A stretch of DNA of 64,000 bases. Source: Gelidibacter maritimus (GTDB taxonomy: Bacteria > Bacteroidota > Bacteroidia > Flavobacteriales > Flavobacteriaceae). The stretch's first letter is position 1. Each line of letters begins with the position of its first letter. Positions 62,527 through 64,000 of this stretch are shown here, one piece after another. A program made the position numbers and the translations under genes. The notes beneath the pieces are model-generated. The model was not told where the DNA came from. It saw only the letters and a list, made by a program, of their open reading frames with translations, and did no database searches. The stretch covers positions 186,001-250,000 of the forward strand of contig NZ_JACGLT010000004.1 of the NCBI RefSeq assembly GCF_014062315.1, written 5' to 3'.

Positions 62527-64000
62527 ATGAAAGTTTTAAAATACACATTGAGTCTTGCCTTGTTGGTAGTTGCCATTTATAGTTGTTCTCAGGATGACGA
62601 CATAGTGAATATCAATGAGATTGCCGCACCAACAAATGTTTCGGCAGCAGTTAGAGTAACAAACGACAATACAGGATTGACCACCCTAACGCCTTTAGGC
62701 GACGGAGCGGTTGGTTTTGTTATTGAATTTGGGGACGGTTCAGAGCCCTCAGAAATTATCCAACCAGGTAAAAGTGTCAACCACATTTATGAGGAAGGCA
62801 GTTATGAGATGACGGTTAAAGCCAACGGATTAAACGGCTTATCCACCACCGTAACGCAAACCGTGGAAGTTTCGTTCCAAGCACCAGAAAACTTGGAGGT
62901 CACTATTGCTAATGACCCTACCATATCAAAACAAGTCAATGTCAATGTATCGGCAGATTATGCGCTTTACTTCCAAGTTGATTTTGGTGAGGAAGGCAGC
63001 GAGCCTATAGAAGGAAATATTGATGACACCGTATCTTTCGTATATCAAGAAACCGGAACTTACACCATTACAGTTACCGCCTTTAGTGCCGCTATAGAAA
63101 ATATAAGCTATACGGAAGAGTTTGAAGTGACGGCTATTTTACAACCGTTGAAAGCAGCACCGAAACCGCCATCACGATCGGAAGATGATGTGATTTCTGT
63201 TTATAGTGATGCCTATACCAACATCCAAAACACTGATTTTTATCCAGATTGGGGACAGAGCACAACGTTCAACCAGATTACGATAGATAATAGTGAGATT
63301 ATCCAATACGGAAATTTAAATTATCAAGGCATTATGTTAGGGGCACCAGCAGATGCCTCGGCTATGGAATTTGTTCATATCGATATCTGGACCGCTGATG
63401 ATAATAATGCAAAAATATCCCCTATCAGCTCAGGGCCAAATGAAGCAGCTTTCGAATTGGAATTGACGCCGCAACAATGGACGTCATTCAATATTCCATT
63501 AGCGTATTTTACGGATCAAAATCCGTCGCTCAATTTAGCCGATATCTTCCAATTCAAGTTTGATGGCGATCCTGCCGGAGGAACAATTTTTATTGATAAT
63601 CTCTATTTTTTCAGAGCACCATCCATCCCTTTCACTTTGGCTGGGAGCTGGAAATTAGCTGATGAACCAGGTTCGTTAGGCGTAGGACCTGCGCTTGGAG
63701 ATAAGGGTTGGTTCAGTTGTGACGGCGATTGTATGGTCGAAAGAGCCTGTTTCTATGATGACACTTACGTGTTTAATGCTGACGGAAGTTTTACCAATAA
63801 TTTAGGTGATGACACTTGGATTGAAGGCTGGCAAGGCGGTAGTGACGGTTGTGGTTCACCGGTGGCACCTCACGACGGATCGGCAGCGGCAACATATGAA
63901 TATGATGCAGCTGCAGGCACGATCACCTTAAATGGATCCGGAGCATATCTTGGTGTTCCTAAAGCGAACAACCAAGGGGAGCTGCCTAATGTTGAAATTG
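62527..64000 (+). CDS. PKD-domain surface glycan-binding lipoprotein, 3'-truncated
   Basis: The frame is open from ATG 62527 to the window edge (491 codons). It has a lipoprotein signal (LLVVAIYSC), then two PKD-like domains (about 25-115 and 120-205; GFVIEFGDGSEPSE, YTITVTAFSA). A jelly-roll CBM-like region follows (about 215-360; VYSDAYTNIQNTDFYPDWG, IFIDNLYFFR), then a domain starting LAGSWKLADEPGSLGVGP. It starts 11 bases after susD. This is the place of SusE/F-type surface glycan-binding proteins. In marine Flavobacteriaceae, PKD proteins directly after SusCD are often in laminarin (beta-1,3-glucan) loci, so that substrate is my leading guess. Confidence 0.8.
   Translation, partial: MKVLKYTLSLALLVVAIYSCSQDDDIVNINEIAAPTNVSAAVRVTNDNTGLTTLTPLGDGAVGFVIEFGDGSEPSEIIQPGKSVNHIYEEGSYEMTVKANGLNGLSTTVTQTVEVSFQAPENLEVTIANDPTISKQVNVNVSADYALYFQVDFGEEGSEPIEGNIDDTVSFVYQETGTYTITVTAFSAAIENISYTEEFEVTAILQPLKAAPKPPSRSEDDVISVYSDAYTNIQNTDFYPDWGQSTTFNQITIDNSEIIQYGNLNYQGIMLGAPADASAMEFVHIDIWTADDNNAKISPISSGPNEAAFELELTPQQWTSFNIPLAYFTDQNPSLNLADIFQFKFDGDPAGGTIFIDNLYFFRAPSIPFTLAGSWKLADEPGSLGVGPALGDKGWFSCDGDCMVERACFYDDTYVFNADGSFTNNLGDDTWIEGWQGGSDGCGSPVAPHDGSAAATYEYDAAAGTITLNGSGAYLGVPKANNQGELPNVEI

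Overview
The window is from a member of the Bacteroidota, most likely a marine Flavobacteriaceae. The DNA is AT-rich. Promoters that can be recognised follow the Bacteroidota pattern (TTTG, about 20 bases, TAnnTTTG). The genes include a SusC/SusD pair, PorP/SprF proteins, type IX secretion (T9SS) type A and type B sorting domains, and a giant SprB-like gliding adhesin. No tRNA, rRNA, CRISPR array, prophage or intact insertion sequence was seen.

Layout. (1) Positions 1-3190 hold a tight four-gene operon, cut at its 5' end. It encodes an unknown protein, an M15-type peptidase without a signal peptide, a small unknown protein and an exported, probably outer-membrane protein. (2) Positions 3444-5600 hold the ComM/YifB AAA ATPase, followed by decayed tandem copies of its own 3' end. 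(3) Positions 5602-10569 hold a 5-oxoproline locus: a DUF2891 lipoprotein, an Nramp-like transporter that lacks the metal-binding residues, and 5-oxoprolinase PxpA, PxpB and PxpC. (4) Positions 10797-15377 hold small membrane and lipoprotein genes, an orphan NarX-type histidine kinase, an RluA-type pseudouridine synthase and panB. (5) Positions 15793-27486 hold a DeoR-family repressor divergent from a seven-gene amino-sugar operon: a NagX/MurT-like membrane protein, a sodium symporter, MurQ, a NagZ-like GH3, a T9SS-secreted GH18, a NamZ-like GH171 (DUF1343) and a GH9-deacetylase fusion. A hairpin terminator ends it. MurQ together with NamZ and NagZ points to recovery of MurNAc and GlcNAc from peptidoglycan. 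(6) Positions 27521-34000 hold two paralogous universal stress proteins and several small unknown genes. (7) Positions 34249-52962 hold cell-surface genes centred on a sprC-sprD-sprB-sprF-like operon, including a SprB-like adhesin of about 3270 residues and a PorP/SprF barrel fused to a long alanine-rich helix. (8) Positions 53063-54661 hold remnants of a degraded carbohydrate-use locus and an intact esterase. (9) Positions 54844-64000 hold a propeller/YYY/LuxR regulator, SusC, SusD and a PKD-containing surface glycan-binding lipoprotein that runs off the end. This is the start of a polysaccharide utilisation locus, perhaps for a beta-glucan.

The two most coherent systems are the amino-sugar scavenging operon and the gliding adhesin operon. 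The strongest candidates for undescribed biology are the GH9-NodB fusion enzyme, the Nramp-like protein in the 5-oxoproline locus, the SprD-like barrel-helix fusion, and the signal-less M15 peptidase operon at the left edge. All functional calls come from reading motifs and context; no database search was possible.
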